NCBI RefSeq assembly: GCF_003144315.1
Contig: NZ_MPDK01000011.1
Coordinates: forward strand, 1 to 64,000
From: Sulfoacidibacillus thermotolerans
GTDB taxonomy: Bacteria; Bacillota; Bacilli; Alicyclobacillales; SLC66
DNA: 64,000 nucleotides
Direction of reading: 5' to 3'
The notes below the pieces were generated by a model. The model was not told the origin of the DNA. It worked only from the letters and a program-made list of their open reading frames with translations, and made no database searches. Positions 16,318 through 24,736 of the stretch are shown here, piece after piece. The position numbers were made by a program, and so were the translations under genes. Each line of letters starts with the position of its first letter. Position 1 is the stretch's first letter.

Positions 16318-16587
16318 TTAGAGAAGCCAGTGTTGGACAATCGCAAGTGCCGCGACACCGGGCACCCCTAATACACTCGCGACGCCAGCTGTTTGCAGAT
16401 TGAGTGGAACGTGAATGCCCATTCCCTTCCCTACATAATCAATCGCCGCGAGAGCAAGCAAGCCCACGCTCAAGTTACGCAAAAGAACGCCAAAAAAAGA
16501 CAGCGGATCACGCAAAATTTGAGCAGCCACAATGAGCACCACTAAAATGCCAAGTGCCATCCAAAGTGCAGTCTGATCGCTAAACAT
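16318..16587 (-). CDS. bofA: Pro-sigma-K processing inhibitor BofA
   Basis: An 89-residue membrane protein that, with SpoIVFA, holds the SpoIVFB protease inactive until the forespore signals. Two to three hydrophobic segments are visible (LWMALGILVVLIVAAQIL, LRNLSVGLLALAAIDYVG), followed by the conserved C-terminal half with VPLNLQTAGVASVLGVPGVAAL. A GGAGGAGG site precedes the ATG. It stands between recR-yaaL and csfB, as in B. subtilis, and its ultimate target sigK is in the same window. Confidence 0.93.
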   Translation of the reverse strand: MFSDQTALWMALGILVVLIVAAQILRDPLSFFGVLLRNLSVGLLALAAIDYVGKGMGIHVPLNLQTAGVASVLGVPGVAALAIVQHWLL

Positions 16588-16602
16588 CGTACGCCTCCTC
16601 CG

Positions 16603-16911
16603 TTAAAAGGAATCAGAGTCGCGCGCAAAAGATAGATTCACACGAGGAAAGTCTTGACGATCAGACCGATACGAACGGAAATTTACATGGTTTGGGATGT
16701 TCACGACAATTCGCAAACGCCTAGCCACGCGCATTAACCCTTCAAATCGCATTTCCGCCGCATTTAACAGATAGATGGCATCGTCGATAACAACCTCGTC
16801 CATCGCGTTGTTAAACTGTTGCAAGGCCAGTTGCCACTGCGCATGTGCGTCTGCAATTTGCGCAAGGAGCTCTGCGCGCTGCTCGTCCGAAAACCCCTCG
16901 AATTCCTCCAT
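16603..16911 (-). CDS. yaaL: YaaL family protein (DUF2508)
   Basis: A 102-residue soluble helical protein of unknown function. The block DDAIYLLNAAEMRFEGLMRVAR is the DUF2508 signature. The start at 16911 follows GAGGG; an upstream extension of 32 residues in the same frame looks non-homologous and would overlap recR. It lies between recR and bofA, the conserved position for yaaL. Confidence 0.82.
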   Translation of the reverse strand: MEEFEGFSDEQRAELLAQIADAHAQWQLALQQFNNAMDEVVIDDAIYLLNAAEMRFEGLMRVARRLRIVVNIPNHVNFRSYRSDRQDFPRVNLSFARDSDSF

Positions 16912-16978
16912 AGGCCGGCCCTCTACTTTCCGTATGGTTAGTAGAGTATAGTGAGCAAGCAGAGGTTTTATGACAACT

Positions 16979-17581
16979 TTAGATTGGACGGCGAAATTCC
17001 ATCGCACGTTTAAGCGTTATTTCATCCGCATATTCCAAATCGCCACCCACAGGGATCCCATGTGCGATACGTGTAACTTGCAACTGATCAAAGTGATGTG
17101 CCAAGCGCGCGATGTACATCGCTGTAGCCTCGCCTTCCACTGTTGAATTGGTTGCTAAAATTAGCTCAGTTACTTGTTCATTCGCGATGCGCTGCAACAA
17201 TTCACGCAGGTGAAGCTGGTCTGGACCAATCCCATCCATCGGGGAAATTGCCCCGCCAAGTACGTGATAGAGCCCGTCATATGCTTGCATTCGCTCAATT
17301 GCAAGCATATCGCGAGTGTCTTGCACTACACAAATGACACTGCGATCGCGTAGGGGATCTCCACATACCGGGCAAGGGCTGCGATCGCTGATTGCGCAAC
17401 ACTGTTCACAAATGGTTAACTCCTGTTTCATACGCAACAGCGCCTGCGCGAATTCTTGCACTTGCTCATCTGCCATCGTCGTCACATAAAATGCAAGACG
17501 TTGTGCGGACTTTGGACCGATTCCAGGCAGTCGCTCAAACTGTTGAATCAGCCGCAAAATAGGTTCTGGAAACTGCAACAT
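16979..17581 (-). CDS. recR: Recombination mediator RecR
   Basis: A 200-residue protein that helps RecO load RecA on single-stranded DNA. It has the N-terminal helix-hairpin-helix LPGIGPKSAQRLAFY near residue 19, a zinc finger CEQC-x9-CPVC near residues 58-74, and a Toprim domain beginning ICVVQDTRDMLAIE and including ATNSTVEGEATAMYI. The GGDLEYADEITLKRAM C terminus is diagnostic. Start and ebfC stop overlap (TAATG), so the pair is translated together. Confidence 0.97.
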   Translation of the reverse strand: MLQFPEPILRLIQQFERLPGIGPKSAQRLAFYVTTMADEQVQEFAQALLRMKQELTICEQCCAISDRSPCPVCGDPLRDRSVICVVQDTRDMLAIERMQAYDGLYHVLGGAISPMDGIGPDQLHLRELLQRIANEQVTELILATNSTVEGEATAMYIARLAHHFDQLQVTRIAHGIPVGGDLEYADEITLKRAMEFRRPI

Positions 17582-17892
17582 TAGAATAACCCAGGGATGT
17601 TCAATCCCCTTGTGTATTTGCCCATTTGTTCTTCAATGAGCGCTTCGACTTTCTGATTGGCATCATGCAGTGCCGTTAAAATTAAATCTTCCAGCATCTC
17701 TACATCTTCAGGGTCGACCACTTCCGGCTTAATTTTCACAACTTCCACTTTGCGATGTCCATTCATCTGAATCGTCACTGCATCTCCACTCGCAGACCCC
17801 GTTACCGTCATGGAACCGAGCGCCTCTTGCGCCTTACTCATATCCTCTTGCAATTTCTTGGCTTGCTTCATCAACTGATTCATATTTTTCAT
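17581..17892 (-). CDS. ebfC: Nucleoid-associated protein EbfC/YaaK
   Basis: A 103-residue YbaB/EbfC family DNA-binding protein that forms a dimer with long helices. It begins MKNMNQLMKQAKKLQEDMSK and includes GDAVTIQMNGHRKVEVVKIKPEVVDPED and LEDLILTALHDANQKVE, all family hallmarks. It lies between dnaX and recR in the nearly universal dnaX-ebfC-recR order. Confidence 0.96.
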   Translation of the reverse strand: MKNMNQLMKQAKKLQEDMSKAQEALGSMTVTGSASGDAVTIQMNGHRKVEVVKIKPEVVDPEDVEMLEDLILTALHDANQKVEALIEEQMGKYTRGLNIPGLF

Positions 17893-17909
17893 TAGACCAT
17901 CTCCTGTTC

Positions 17910-19688
17910 CTATTCTTCGATTACAATTTGCACTCGATCTTCACCGAGTAATTCTATCACTTTTTCCACCCACGGCTCACGTCCTTTCGACTGTATGGGT
18001 TCAGTATCCAGCGGATGCTCTTGTTGCAATTGTCCCCATTTGTCCTCAAGGATTGTAGCGATTGATAACGTGCATTGAAAGAGTCTTTGCAACACCTCTT
18101 CAATGAATTCGCGGTGAGGACTGCGCATCACGGTCTCCGCATGCAAAGAAGACTTAAAAGCGACCACAAGATGTTCTCCAAACACAGCTACAGGACGTCC
18201 CGCCAACAACCATGCCCTAGACTGTATGCTCACCTTCTTCACTTCTTCTAAAACGAGATTCCACTTTTGCTCAATCGCAGCAAGTCGATCTTGATCATTT
18301 TGTGACATTTTCTTTCCACGCCATGGCTCTATTCCCCTCATCGCCACCTTTTGAGGATGTATCGGAGAGACTCGCACCTCTGAAGCAGGAGCAAAATCCG
18401 CTTGCGCCATGTAGTCAGGAGTTTTCCCCTCAGTAAAAGGTGTACGCACTTCCTCACTTGTGATGGGGGAACTCCTTTCTTTACGCAAATTCTCATGCCG
18501 TTGTTCAAACGCCTCAATGCGTTTCGTCAGTTGCGATACCTCTTGCTGTAATTCCTGCAATACCTCCGCTTGTACCAACTGCCCTGCTTTTTGCTGAGCC
18601 TGTATTTCGTTTATAAAAGAGACCAGACTCACTTCGACATAAAGCCGAGTCTGTGCTTGATAACGCAATTCCGACTGTAGGCTGCCCATTCGCTGCGCAA
18701 AGGTCAGCAAAATTTCAGGAGTCACACGTTGAATGACGATTGGGAATGTGGGATCATACGCGGAGCGATCTCCGGATTTTTCCTCTACTCCCCCACAACG
18801 CTGTAAAATCGCATCGCGTAAATAGGACGAAATCTCTACTACAAGCTGCGACGGATCCACTCCTTGTTCCCAAAATGACGCCAGCAGTGATAACAATGCC
18901 GCATAGTCACGCGTAAAAACATGAGTGCAAAGCTGGCCAATCTTTTCACTCGCAACCCCCCCTGTCACTTGCGCCACTTGCTCTACGCCAACTTGTAAAT
19001 CAGAAAATGCGACCACCTGATCTAACAGCGCGAGCGCATCACGCAATCCTCCTTCTGTCAAACGCGCAATCAGCCACAAGGCCGCATCCTCAATCTCAAC
19101 TGGGAGCGTTGCGACCACTTCTCGCAAGCGATCGACCACACGTTCAATCTTGACACGGCCAAAAGTAAAGCGTTGGCACCGTGAAGCGACAGTGGGAGGC
19201 ACTTTATGCAATTCTGTCGTGGCCAAAATAAAAAGGCAATAATCGGGGGGCTCCTCGAGTGTTTTTAGCAATGCATTAAACGCTTCCGGCGTTAACATGT
19301 GGACTTCATCGATAATGTACACTTTCTTTTGAACTTCAGTCGGTGCATATCGCACTTGTTCCAACAGAGAGCGAATTTCATCAATTCCGCGGTTCGACGC
19401 CGCGTCCATCTCAATCACATCCATAACCGCGCCAGCTGTAATCCCAGTACAAGCCGGGCAGACATTACAAGGCTCAACCCCTTGCGGATGCTCACAATTG
19501 ACCGCTTTTGCCAAAATCTTTGCTAAGCTGGTTTTCCCAGTACCACGTGGCCCGGCAAATAAGTATGCATGTGCCAAGCGGTTCATCTGGAGCGCGTGCG
19601 TCAGTGTGGTCACCACATGCTCCTGTCCAATTACGTCCGCAAAGCGCTGCGGTCGCCACGCGCGATACAAAGCCACATAAGACACCAT
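17910..19688 (-). CDS. dnaX: DNA polymerase III gamma/tau subunit
   Basis: The clamp-loader ATPase, 592 residues. Walker A is FAGPRGTGKTSLAK near residue 45, followed by the four-cysteine zinc module (CEHPQGVEPCNVCPAC), Walker B IIDEVHML and the SRC motif TVASRCQRF. The C-terminal third, with coiled-coil segments, corresponds to tau. The ATG at 19688 sits five bases after AAGGAG; a GTG two codons upstream is less likely. The start nearly touches the stop of the kinase gene upstream. I saw no obvious slippery A-run for a gamma frameshift. Confidence 0.96.
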   Translation of the reverse strand: MVSYVALYRAWRPQRFADVIGQEHVVTTLTHALQMNRLAHAYLFAGPRGTGKTSLAKILAKAVNCEHPQGVEPCNVCPACTGITAGAVMDVIEMDAASNRGIDEIRSLLEQVRYAPTEVQKKVYIIDEVHMLTPEAFNALLKTLEEPPDYCLFILATTELHKVPPTVASRCQRFTFGRVKIERVVDRLREVVATLPVEIEDAALWLIARLTEGGLRDALALLDQVVAFSDLQVGVEQVAQVTGGVASEKIGQLCTHVFTRDYAALLSLLASFWEQGVDPSQLVVEISSYLRDAILQRCGGVEEKSGDRSAYDPTFPIVIQRVTPEILLTFAQRMGSLQSELRYQAQTRLYVEVSLVSFINEIQAQQKAGQLVQAEVLQELQQEVSQLTKRIEAFEQRHENLRKERSSPITSEEVRTPFTEGKTPDYMAQADFAPASEVRVSPIHPQKVAMRGIEPWRGKKMSQNDQDRLAAIEQKWNLVLEEVKKVSIQSRAWLLAGRPVAVFGEHLVVAFKSSLHAETVMRSPHREFIEEVLQRLFQCTLSIATILEDKWGQLQQEHPLDTEPIQSKGREPWVEKVIELLGEDRVQIVIEE

Positions 19689-19690
19689 GA

Positions 19691-20824
19691 TCACTCCTTG
19701 ACCGCAGCCGGTAAAATGATCGAAAAAGTCGTACCAAATCCCTTAGAAAAGACGCGAATTTCTCCGCCAAATTCAGTGACAATGCGTTGACAAATCGCCA
19801 ACCCTAGACCTGTTCCATGTTCCTTCATGGTAAAAAATGCATCAAAAATTCGATCAATCATATAAGATGGAATGCCTGGTCCCGTATCAGAGATGTCGAT
19901 GTGAACATTTTTTCTGTCTGCATCATCATGTGTCGCAATCGTTAACGTCCCCCCTCCGCTATCTTCCATCGCATCCAGTGCATTACTCACAAGATTAAGC
20001 AGCACTTGTTTGAGATGATTGCGATCCACGCGCACAAGAGACGTAGGTTCTAAAAGAAACTGACAATCTATGTTGCGCAACAGGGCATCGGATTGAACAA
20101 TAGAGGCAATGCTCTCAATCACTTCATTGGATGTAATCATCTCCAGCACAAGATCTGCTGGCTTTGCAAGAAGCAACATTTGGTTGACGAGTTGATTCAC
20201 CCGATCAATTTCAGATAGCATCAGTTGAATATAAACTTGCTCCTTTTCTAATCCTACAGCAACGAGATCCCGTTCTAATACCTGTAGAAAACCTCGGATC
20301 GAAGTCAGTGGGTTGCGAATTTCATGCGCTATCCCCGCCGCCATTTTCCCTGCAGTCGCCAATTTATCATGTCGCAATACCTGCGCCTCAATGGTCATCA
20401 AGTTGTCGATCTCGCGACAAGCAAATATTGATCCATATACCTCTTGGTGTTGCTGAATGACATGGGCGTCAACAAGTAAATGAACAAGTTTTTCTTTGCG
20501 CTCAAAATGAACCAAGCGAGAACGATATTCGCTCTGCTCCAGAAACGTCTTTTCAAAAAGCGCAATCAAAGGGGGGTATTTACTAAGGATCACGTGGAGT
20601 GGTTGCGGAGCGTCCATCACCGGCAATTCAACGAGCTCAGCAAAGGGATGATTATATTCGATCATCAATTGATGCGAATCCGTATATATGTAGGAAATAG
20701 GCAGTATTGACATCATCCACTGCATCAAATGCAAAATAGGGGTCGGATCTACCTGATCCTCCGAACTTCCCGATAGTCCAAACATTTCGAATAGAGTTGA
20801 TAACTCCGAGTGAGATTTGCGCAT
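19691..20824 (-). CDS. Soluble PAS-domain histidine kinase (sporulation-kinase-like)
   Basis: A 377-residue cytoplasmic kinase with no membrane segment. An N-terminal PAS-like region spans about residues 35-140, followed by HisKA with GIAHEIRNPLTSIRG (His167 the phosphoacceptor) and a C-terminal HATPase with NLVSNALDAM, DTGPGIP and GTGLGLAIC. This layout resembles the Bacillus Kin kinases that feed Spo0F, but no cognate regulator is adjacent. The ATG at 20824 follows AAGGGGAACG. It lies just downstream of the SRP RNA, and its stop nearly touches dnaX, so it is probably cotranscribed with both. No such kinase occupies this place in B. subtilis. Confidence 0.85.
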   Translation of the reverse strand: MRKSHSELSTLFEMFGLSGSSEDQVDPTPILHLMQWMMSILPISYIYTDSHQLMIEYNHPFAELVELPVMDAPQPLHVILSKYPPLIALFEKTFLEQSEYRSRLVHFERKEKLVHLLVDAHVIQQHQEVYGSIFACREIDNLMTIEAQVLRHDKLATAGKMAAGIAHEIRNPLTSIRGFLQVLERDLVAVGLEKEQVYIQLMLSEIDRVNQLVNQMLLLAKPADLVLEMITSNEVIESIASIVQSDALLRNIDCQFLLEPTSLVRVDRNHLKQVLLNLVSNALDAMEDSGGGTLTIATHDDADRKNVHIDISDTGPGIPSYMIDRIFDAFFTMKEHGTGLGLAICQRIVTEFGGEIRVFSKGFGTTFSIILPAAVKE

Positions 20825-20867
20825 GCACACGTTCCCCTTGCCGTACGACGACCGAAAAACATGAAGA

Positions 20868-21015
20868 TTTAGCCGAACTCTCAGCGCCACCTAGCCAGGC
20901 GGGACTGCGGCACCCGTCTGACATCTCTTAGTGCTGCTTCCGTCAGGACCTGACACAGTTCGAGAGCAAGCGTTGCGCAGGACCCAACTAGATGAGCGCT
21001 GAGACTCCGGCTAAA
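20868..21015 (-). ncRNA. ffs: Signal recognition particle RNA, short form
   Basis: The conserved domain IV core reads GTCAGGTCC-TGAC-GGAAGCAGCA on the minus strand (about 20932-20954). The ends pair over a long stem: TTTAGCCG with CGGCTAAA and TCTCAGCGC with GCGCTGAGA. The RNA is about 148 nucleotides, ends inferred from pairing, and lies 8 bases after the tRNA-Ser gene, leaving no room for the Alu domain of the B. subtilis RNA. The apical loop is TGAC, not GGAA. Confidence 0.88.
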
Positions 21016-21023
21016 TATAGAAA

Positions 21024-21113
21024 TGGCGGAGAGAGTGGGATTCGAACCCACGAGCCCCGTTAAGGACTACTCGCTTTCGAGGCGAGCTCCTTCGACCACT
21101 CGGACATCTCTCC
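21024..21113 (-). tRNA. tRNA-Ser (anticodon CGA)
   Basis: A full cloverleaf with a long variable arm: acceptor GGAGAGA / TCTCTCC, anticodon stem CTCGC / GCGAG around CTCGAAA (anticodon CGA, reading UCG), T-arm with GGTTCGAATCC, discriminator G, and an encoded CCA at 21026-21024. It lies between tadA and the SRP RNA; in B. subtilis a tRNA-Ser gene is also close to this locus. Confidence 0.97.
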
Positions 21114-21143
21114 GCAGGTCGCGTCAAAACAGCTACTCATGAA

Positions 21144-21617
21144 TTAGCGCAAGCGTTTTTCGCGAAAGAAATCTTGAATTATATTACCACATTGTTGAGC
21201 CAAAATGCCACCGGTAACAACTGGATAATGATTGAGTCGTTCAAATGCATACGCATGACCAGATGACCGGAGTGCTCCACCCTTAGGATTTTCAGCTCCA
21301 TAAACTACATGCGAGATCCTGCTAAGTTGAATCGCACCTGCACACATCATACAGGGTTCGATCGTAACATACAAGCGGCAGTCGTGAAGTCGCCAGTGCT
21401 TGCGCTTAGCAGCCGCAGCCTGAATGGCTAACATCTCCGCATGAGCCGTAGGATCGCCGCGCCACTCACGCAGATTATATCCCCTTCCCAATACCTGCCC
21501 CTCTTTATCTATTACAACAGCACCAATCGGAACTTCCCCCAAATCATAGGCCCGCCTCGCCTCATGTAAGGCTAGCTCCATAAAATACTCGTGATCTTCG
21601 CGTATCATCTTGCCCAC
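21144..21617 (-). CDS. tadA: tRNA-specific adenosine deaminase
   Basis: Converts A34 to inosine in tRNA-Arg(ACG). The 157-residue protein has the zinc deaminase motifs TAHAEMLAI (His ligand, catalytic Glu) near residue 52 and EPCMMCAGAI near 82, with N-terminal YFMELALHEARRAYDLGEVPIGAVVV-type sequence. The start is either the GTG at 21617 or the ATG at 21608. It precedes the SRP RNA and dnaX, as yaaJ does in B. subtilis. Confidence 0.95.
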   Translation of the reverse strand: MGKMIREDHEYFMELALHEARRAYDLGEVPIGAVVIDKEGQVLGRGYNLREWRGDPTAHAEMLAIQAAAAKRKHWRLHDCRLYVTIEPCMMCAGAIQLSRISHVVYGAENPKGGALRSSGHAYAFERLNHYPVVTGGILAQQCGNIIQDFFREKRLR

Positions 21618-21645
21618 AATCTCCTTTCCCTCATTGTATCATCGA

Positions 21646-21673
21646 CACACCTTTTTGGCCTCTTGCATACATT
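21646..21673 (+). promoter_or_regulatory. Possible mother-cell (sigma-K/sigma-E) promoter of asnB
   Basis: CACA (21646-21649), 16 bases and CATACATT (21666-21673) precede asnB by about 54 bases. CATACATT is a perfect sigma-E-type -10 (CATACAnT), while the CACA at 16-base spacing fits sigma-K. No better sigma-A promoter was seen in the 109-base gap. Confidence 0.4.
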
Positions 21674-21726
21674 GTGAAAGACCTGGGCTCATAAATCCCT
21701 GAACAGTTTACTAGGAGGAATCTGAC

Positions 21727-23577
21727 ATGTGCGGAATTGCAGGATATGTCGATTGGGAAGGTGCCACAAAAGAACGTTTGAACACGATAGAGCACATGGG
21801 CACAACCTTAGTCTGTCGGGGACCGGACGCGGATGGGACCTTTGTCCATGGGCCCGTGGCGTTTGCTCACCGCAGACTCATTGTCATCGATCCAGAAGGC
21901 GGGATCCAACCGATGGTGCGCCGTGTAGACGGTCGCAGATATGTCATCACCTATAATGGTGAACTGTACAATATGGATGAATTGCGGCGAGAACTCGAAC
22001 TGTGCGGACACACCTTTGAAACGCGATCTGACACAGAATTACTCCTGCTCTCTTATGTCCAATGGGGTCCCCAATGCGTAGAAAAACTCAACGGAATTTT
22101 CGCTTTTGGCATCTGGAGTGAGACCGACCAAACCCTCTTTTTGGCGCGTGATCGCTTAGGTGTAAAACCTCTATTCTACACGGAACGTGGTCACTTATTC
22201 GTGTTTGGCTCAGAATTGAAAGCTCTTCTTGCACATCCAAACGTGCCAGCTGAAGTCGATTTGGAAGGGCTCGCCGAATTACTTCTCATCGGTCCGGCCC
22301 ACACACCCGGTCACGCTGTATTTAAAGGAATTCATGAACTACGGCCTGGTTACTCTCTGCTCTACTCTCAGTCAGGGACAAAAATCACCCAGTACTGGAG
22401 ACTCGAGAGCCATCCACACGAAGATGACGTCGAAACAACTGCTGACACGGTGCGCGAATTACTGCGAGATGCCGTATCGCGCCAACTCGTCTCCGATGTG
22501 CCTGTAGTCACTTTTTTATCGGGAGGACTCGATTCCAGTGCAGTCAGTGCACTTGCTGCGGAAGCTTTTCAGGCAGATGGACGCGGCCCCTTGCATACTT
22601 ACTCGATCGATTTTGCAAATATGGATGAATACTTTGAAGCGAACGCCTTTCAGACTGGGCGCGATACGCCATTTGCCCGCCGCGTGTCCAAATATCTTGG
22701 CACCATACACCATGAAATCGTCTTTGACACACCTGATTTGATCGAACATTTAACTCGCCCGCTCGCCGCTCGCGACCTTCCTGGCATGGCAGACATTGAC
22801 ACGTCACTCTATCTTTTCTGCAAGGAAATAAAAAAAGAGGCGACAGTCGCGCTGTCAGGCGAAGCCGCTGACGAAGTGTTTGGCGGATACCCTTGGTTCC
22901 ATCGAGAAGACGCATTACAAGCTGATACTTTTCCCTGGTCACTTCAACTCGAAGAACGTATACGGCTTTTGTCCAAGGAATTCCTCGCACGACTTAACCC
23001 GATTGAATACGTGAAGGAACGCTACCATGAGGCGCTGGCCGAAGTGCCAAAACTACCTGGTGAAACCCGTGAGGAAGAGCGCTTGCGTGAAATCTCTTAT
23101 TTAAACATCACACGCTTTTTAACGACTTTACTTGAACGCAAGGATCGCATGAGTATGGCGACAGGGTTGGAGGTTCGAGTTCCTTTTTGTGACCATCGAT
23201 TGGTCGAGTATGTGTGGAATATTCCTTGGAAGATTAAGCGTTTTGATGGGACTGCGAAGGCCATTTTGCGTAAAGCAATGGTGGGCATTCTACCTGATGA
23301 CGTCGTCTATCGACGCAAAAGCCCCTATCCTTCTACCCATAACCCCGCTTATTTAGCTGCTGTACGAGAGTGGGTAGAGCAGATTCTCGACGATAAAACG
23401 CAACCTATTCACGCCTTAATAAACGAATCGGCCGTTCGCGAACTGATTCAAGCAAGTTACAATAAACTCGAACATCGGCCTTGGTTTGGTCAAATCATGG
23501 CAACCCCACAGATGTTTGACTATCTGATTCAAATCAACACGTGGTTAAAAACGTACAACGTTCAAATTACATGGTAA
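21727..23577 (+). CDS. asnB: Asparagine synthase (glutamine-hydrolysing)
   Basis: Makes asparagine from aspartate, glutamine and ATP. The 616-residue protein starts MCGIAGYVDW, leaving Cys2 as the glutaminase nucleophile. The N-terminal domain includes RRLIVIDPEGGIQPM and YNGELYN. The synthetase domain has the PP-loop VTFLSGGLDSSAV near residue 262 and ALSGEAADEVFGGYPW. AGGAGG precedes the ATG. It stands alone between tadA and the guanylate kinase-like gene. A possible mother-cell promoter suggests the sporulation paralogue (AsnO-like), which is inference. Confidence 0.94.
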   Translation: MCGIAGYVDWEGATKERLNTIEHMGTTLVCRGPDADGTFVHGPVAFAHRRLIVIDPEGGIQPMVRRVDGRRYVITYNGELYNMDELRRELELCGHTFETRSDTELLLLSYVQWGPQCVEKLNGIFAFGIWSETDQTLFLARDRLGVKPLFYTERGHLFVFGSELKALLAHPNVPAEVDLEGLAELLLIGPAHTPGHAVFKGIHELRPGYSLLYSQSGTKITQYWRLESHPHEDDVETTADTVRELLRDAVSRQLVSDVPVVTFLSGGLDSSAVSALAAEAFQADGRGPLHTYSIDFANMDEYFEANAFQTGRDTPFARRVSKYLGTIHHEIVFDTPDLIEHLTRPLAARDLPGMADIDTSLYLFCKEIKKEATVALSGEAADEVFGGYPWFHREDALQADTFPWSLQLEERIRLLSKEFLARLNPIEYVKERYHEALAEVPKLPGETREEERLREISYLNITRFLTTLLERKDRMSMATGLEVRVPFCDHRLVEYVWNIPWKIKRFDGTAKAILRKAMVGILPDDVVYRRKSPYPSTHNPAYLAAVREWVEQILDDKTQPIHALINESAVRELIQASYNKLEHRPWFGQIMATPQMFDYLIQINTWLKTYNVQITW

Positions 23578-23579
23578 AC

Positions 23580-23620
23580 AAGCGGGAGAAGCTGTGCCTT
23601 TATTGTGGCACTTCCCGCTT
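23580..23620 (+). terminator. Hairpin between converging asnB and gmk-like genes
   Basis: Outer arms AAGCGGGA (23580-23587) and TCCCGCTT (23613-23620) enclose an inner GTGCC / GGCAC pairing. The 3' arm lies within the last codons of the converging gene. TTTTT follows 11 bases later on the plus strand. Confidence 0.5.
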
Positions 23621-24244
23621 CCCCTTGAAGTTTTTACTAGTTCTCACTTCTTGAATAATCTCTCGCAACTGCTGCGCACTCTCGTCGAGATTGTCATTTA
23701 CAACCACAAAGTCATACTTGTCTTGATATTTCATCTCAAGCTCCACACGCTCTAGTCGCTTCTGAATATTGCGTTGGTCTGCATCCCGACTATACAGGCG
23801 ATTTGACAATTCATCGAGTGAAGGTGGCATTATAAAAATTGTACAAATGTGTTCTGGAAAAGCCGCGACAGCATCTGCACAACCGAGCACATCCATGTCT
23901 GTGATAATATCGTAGCCATTTTCAATCGCATAGCGAATCGATGGTAAATGTGTACCATAGTAGTCATTCGTATGAATTTTCTTCCACTCGAGAAACTGCC
24001 CACGCTCGATCATTTCCTCAAATTCATCCTTAGAAACAAAAACGTAAGGATTCAGTTGACTTTCACCAGGACGCATGGGGCGAGTCGTGGCCGAAGGCAT
24101 ATAATACACGCCTGACAACCCCTGCAAAACGATGCCAAGCAGTGTGTTTTTCCCTACACCAGAAGGACCAGATAAAATAAAAAAATAGCCTGGTCGATCT
24201 TGTTGATCCTCCGGTCGAAATGGAATAAAGATTTCCGGAACCAT
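23600..24244 (-). CDS. Guanylate kinase-like protein
   Basis: A 214-residue kinase of the GMP kinase family (GMP + ATP to GDP). It has the P-loop ILSGPSGVGKNTLL near residue 25, the GMP-binding SATTRPMRPGE near 48 and NDYYGT, and the LID block NRLYSRDADQRNIQKRLER. The usual GK(G/S)T appears as GKNT, and an acidic PFRPEDQQDRPG extension precedes the P-loop. The ATG at 24244 follows a G-rich site by six bases. The housekeeping gmk normally sits near rpoZ and priA, so this may be a second copy with its own dyad-bearing promoter. Confidence 0.82.
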   Translation of the reverse strand: MVPEIFIPFRPEDQQDRPGYFFILSGPSGVGKNTLLGIVLQGLSGVYYMPSATTRPMRPGESQLNPYVFVSKDEFEEMIERGQFLEWKKIHTNDYYGTHLPSIRYAIENGYDIITDMDVLGCADAVAAFPEHICTIFIMPPSLDELSNRLYSRDADQRNIQKRLERVELEMKYQDKYDFVVVNDNLDESAQQLREIIQEVRTSKNFKGKREVPQ

Positions 24245-24309
24245 CCTCATCCCCCCTTTACACGTGTCGCGGCATCGCACAAATCCCTGCCAAGCACATG
24301 GTTTACCAC

Positions 24310-24351
24310 ATTATGATGGGTATGTAGGAGCTCTGTCAACGCTACATACCC
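24310..24351 (-). promoter_or_regulatory. Promoter with dyad operator before the guanylate kinase-like gene
   Basis: TTGACA (24339-24334), an 18-base spacer and CATAAT (24315-24310) form a sigma-A promoter 66 bases before the start. A perfect 10-bp inverted repeat, GGGTATGTAG / CTACATACCC (24318-24327 and 24342-24351), brackets the -35 so that TTGACA falls in its 14-base centre. A repressor site is the simplest reading. Confidence 0.5.
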
Positions 24352-24419
24352 TATCCGGTCATAAAACAGTAAAAAACGAGTGAAATGGGCATTCTCAGGA
24401 TTTTCGATCATACAAAGTA

Positions 24420-24444
24420 GGGGGCAAGCATTTTAGCTCCCCCC
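24420..24444 (-). terminator. Terminator-like hairpin after copZ
   Basis: On the minus strand a GGGGGGAGC / GCTTGCCCCC stem with a small bulge and a TAAAAT loop follows the copZ stop by 26 bases. The T-rich tail (TACTTTGTA) is weak. Confidence 0.5.
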
Positions 24445-24469
24445 ATTAAACTCATGTATAAATTATTGA

Positions 24470-24676
24470 TCACTCAGTATCGTATCCGGCTTCTTCTATC
24501 GCTTCTTTCAAAGACTCCACCGTGGTTTTTGTTTCATCAAACGTAACTGTGGCCTTTGCACTTGCTAGATCCACCTTTGCTTCGCGTACCCCCTGTACAC
24601 GATTCAGTGCATTCGTAACTGATTTCACACATCCACCACAGGTCATACCCTTTACTGCAATTGTAATTGTCGACAT
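24470..24676 (-). CDS. copZ: Copper chaperone CopZ
   Basis: A 68-residue cytosolic HMA-domain protein that carries Cu(I) to CopA. The metal site GMTCGGCV is at residues 9-16, and the fold ends with LKEAIEEAGYDTE. The ATG at 24676 follows AGGAG by nine bases; starts upstream overlap that site. It is the second gene of the copA-copZ operon, 60 bases after copA. Confidence 0.95.
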   Translation of the reverse strand: MSTITIAVKGMTCGGCVKSVTNALNRVQGVREAKVDLASAKATVTFDETKTTVESLKEAIEEAGYDTE

Positions 24677-24736
24677 GACTTCCATCTCCTTTTTTCTATG
24701 CAACCGCTCCGTATGCAACGTCTTGTCACATAGACA

